Origin: Cupriavidus sp. YR651
Lineage (GTDB): Bacteria > Pseudomonadota > Gammaproteobacteria > Burkholderiales > Burkholderiaceae
Length of the DNA stretch: 64,000 nt
Reading direction: 5' to 3'
NCBI RefSeq assembly: GCF_900101625.1
Contig: NZ_FMYZ01000001.1
Coordinates: 1,272,304-1,336,303 of the forward strand
Position numbers and translations under genes: made by a program. Shown here in pieces: positions 63,451 through 64,000 of this stretch (positions within the stretch are counted from its first letter, which is position 1; every line of letters starts with the position of its first letter). The notes beneath the pieces are model-generated. The model was not told the DNA's origin. It searched no databases and worked only from the letters and a program-made list of their open reading frames with translations.

Positions 63451-64000
63451 TGCCTCCTCGTTTCTTTGTTGAATCGGCGCTGACCGCCGATGCAGTATTT
63501 GATTTGCCCGATGCGGTCGTGCGCCACGTTCAGGTGCTGCGCCTGTCTCCCGGCGACGCCATCACCTTGTTCGACGGCCGCGGCGGCAGCCATGCCGCCA
63601 CGCTGATGGAGATCGGCAAGCGTCACGCCGTGGCGCAGGTTGGTGCCCGTGACGCCAGCGAGGCCGAGTTGCCCTTCTCCGTCACCCTGGCGCAAGGCCT
63701 GGCCGGTGGCGACAAGATGGACTGGCTGATCGAAAAAGCCGTCGAACTGGGCGTCACGGCGATCCAGCCATTGCAGGCGGCGCGCTCGGTGGTACGCCTG
63801 TCCGGCGAACGCGCCACCAAGCGCCACGCGCACTGGCAGGCGCTGGTGGAAGCCGCGTGCGAGCAATGTGGCCGGAACCGCTTGCCGGCCGTGGCACCGG
63901 TGGCTACCTTGGAAGGGTGGCTGGCCAGCGCGCCGGCAACGGGTGCGCGTCTACTGCTCTCTCCGCGCGCCACGGCATCGTTGCCTGAGCTGGCGGCAGC
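63450..64000 (+). CDS. rsmE: 16S rRNA m3U1498 methyltransferase RsmE, N-terminal part, cut by window edge
   Basis: SPOUT-fold enzyme methylating U1498 of 16S rRNA. The first 183 residues are visible. A PUA-like domain (MPPRFFVESALTADA, then VVRHVQVLRLSPGDAITLFD) is followed by LAQGLAGGDKMDWLIEKAVE and LGVTAIQPLQAARSVVRL, then EAACEQCGRNRLP, the family signatures. The remainder lies beyond the window. Confidence 0.95.
   Translation, partial: MPPRFFVESALTADAVFDLPDAVVRHVQVLRLSPGDAITLFDGRGGSHAATLMEIGKRHAVAQVGARDASEAELPFSVTLAQGLAGGDKMDWLIEKAVELGVTAIQPLQAARSVVRLSGERATKRHAHWQALVEAACEQCGRNRLPAVAPVATLEGWLASAPATGARLLLSPRATASLPELAA

Overview
This GC-rich window reads as chromosome of a betaproteobacterium of the Burkholderiaceae, most likely Cupriavidus or a close Ralstonia relative. 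The grounds are gene order typical of that group (leuS-lptE-holA-proA, bamE next to fur, queA-tgt-yajC-secD-secF, tkt-gapA) and a complete set of Phc cell-density genes, a system best known from Ralstonia solanacearum. No insertion sequences, phage genes, CRISPR arrays, tRNAs or rRNAs were found. Apart from short intergenic stretches the region is densely coding, and two genes (dnaK at the left edge, rsmE at the right) are cut by the window ends.

Layout: 0-1.2 kb, dnaK with a heat-shock-type promoter and a PduO-type cobalamin adenosyltransferase. 1.4-8.7 kb, 2-hydroxyacid oxidation: a D-lactate/glycolate-type FAD oxidase, a LysR regulator, then glcD, an ion channel gene, glcE and glcF. 8.8-11.6 kb, lrgA/lrgB-type membrane proteins, a VOC protein with a WYL regulator, and a glutathione peroxidase. 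11.7-16.6 kb, pilU, pilT, the YggS-type PLP protein, proC and ubiA. 16.7-18.7 kb, a peroxide-defence group: dps, a small membrane protein and oxyR. 18.9-27 kb, recG, queA, tgt, yajC, secD, secF.

27.2-32.1 kb holds phcB-phcS-phcR-phcQ on the minus strand. phcB encodes a SAM-dependent methyltransferase expected to make a 3-hydroxy fatty acid methyl ester signal; phcS is a membrane histidine kinase, and phcR and phcQ are response regulators. The LysR-type master regulator gene phcA lies separately at 56.9-57.9 kb, so signal synthesis, sensing and output all sit inside this window.

32.4-34.4 kb carries two YceI proteins and cytochrome b561. 34.7-41.2 kb carries purB, a GST with an unusual inverted-repeat leader, mnmA-nudJ, a DapA-family protein and a TorF-type porin. 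41.5-45 kb has the three-subunit transhydrogenase operon with panD inside it. 45.2-46.3 kb encodes an orphan response regulator with a long insertion in its receiver domain. 46.4-56.2 kb is housekeeping (rlmL-like, hemJ, proA, holA, lptE, leuS, dapB, bamE). 56.4-64 kb has fur, phcA, a flavin reductase, gapA, tkt, a spermidine-synthase-like protein, a VOC protein and rsmE.

The main points for a second look are the Phc system, the PilZ-like front end of PhcB, the atypical response regulator, the channel gene within glcDEF, panD within pnt, possible OxyR sites between oxyR and dps, and the 15-bp perfect inverted repeat before the GST gene.
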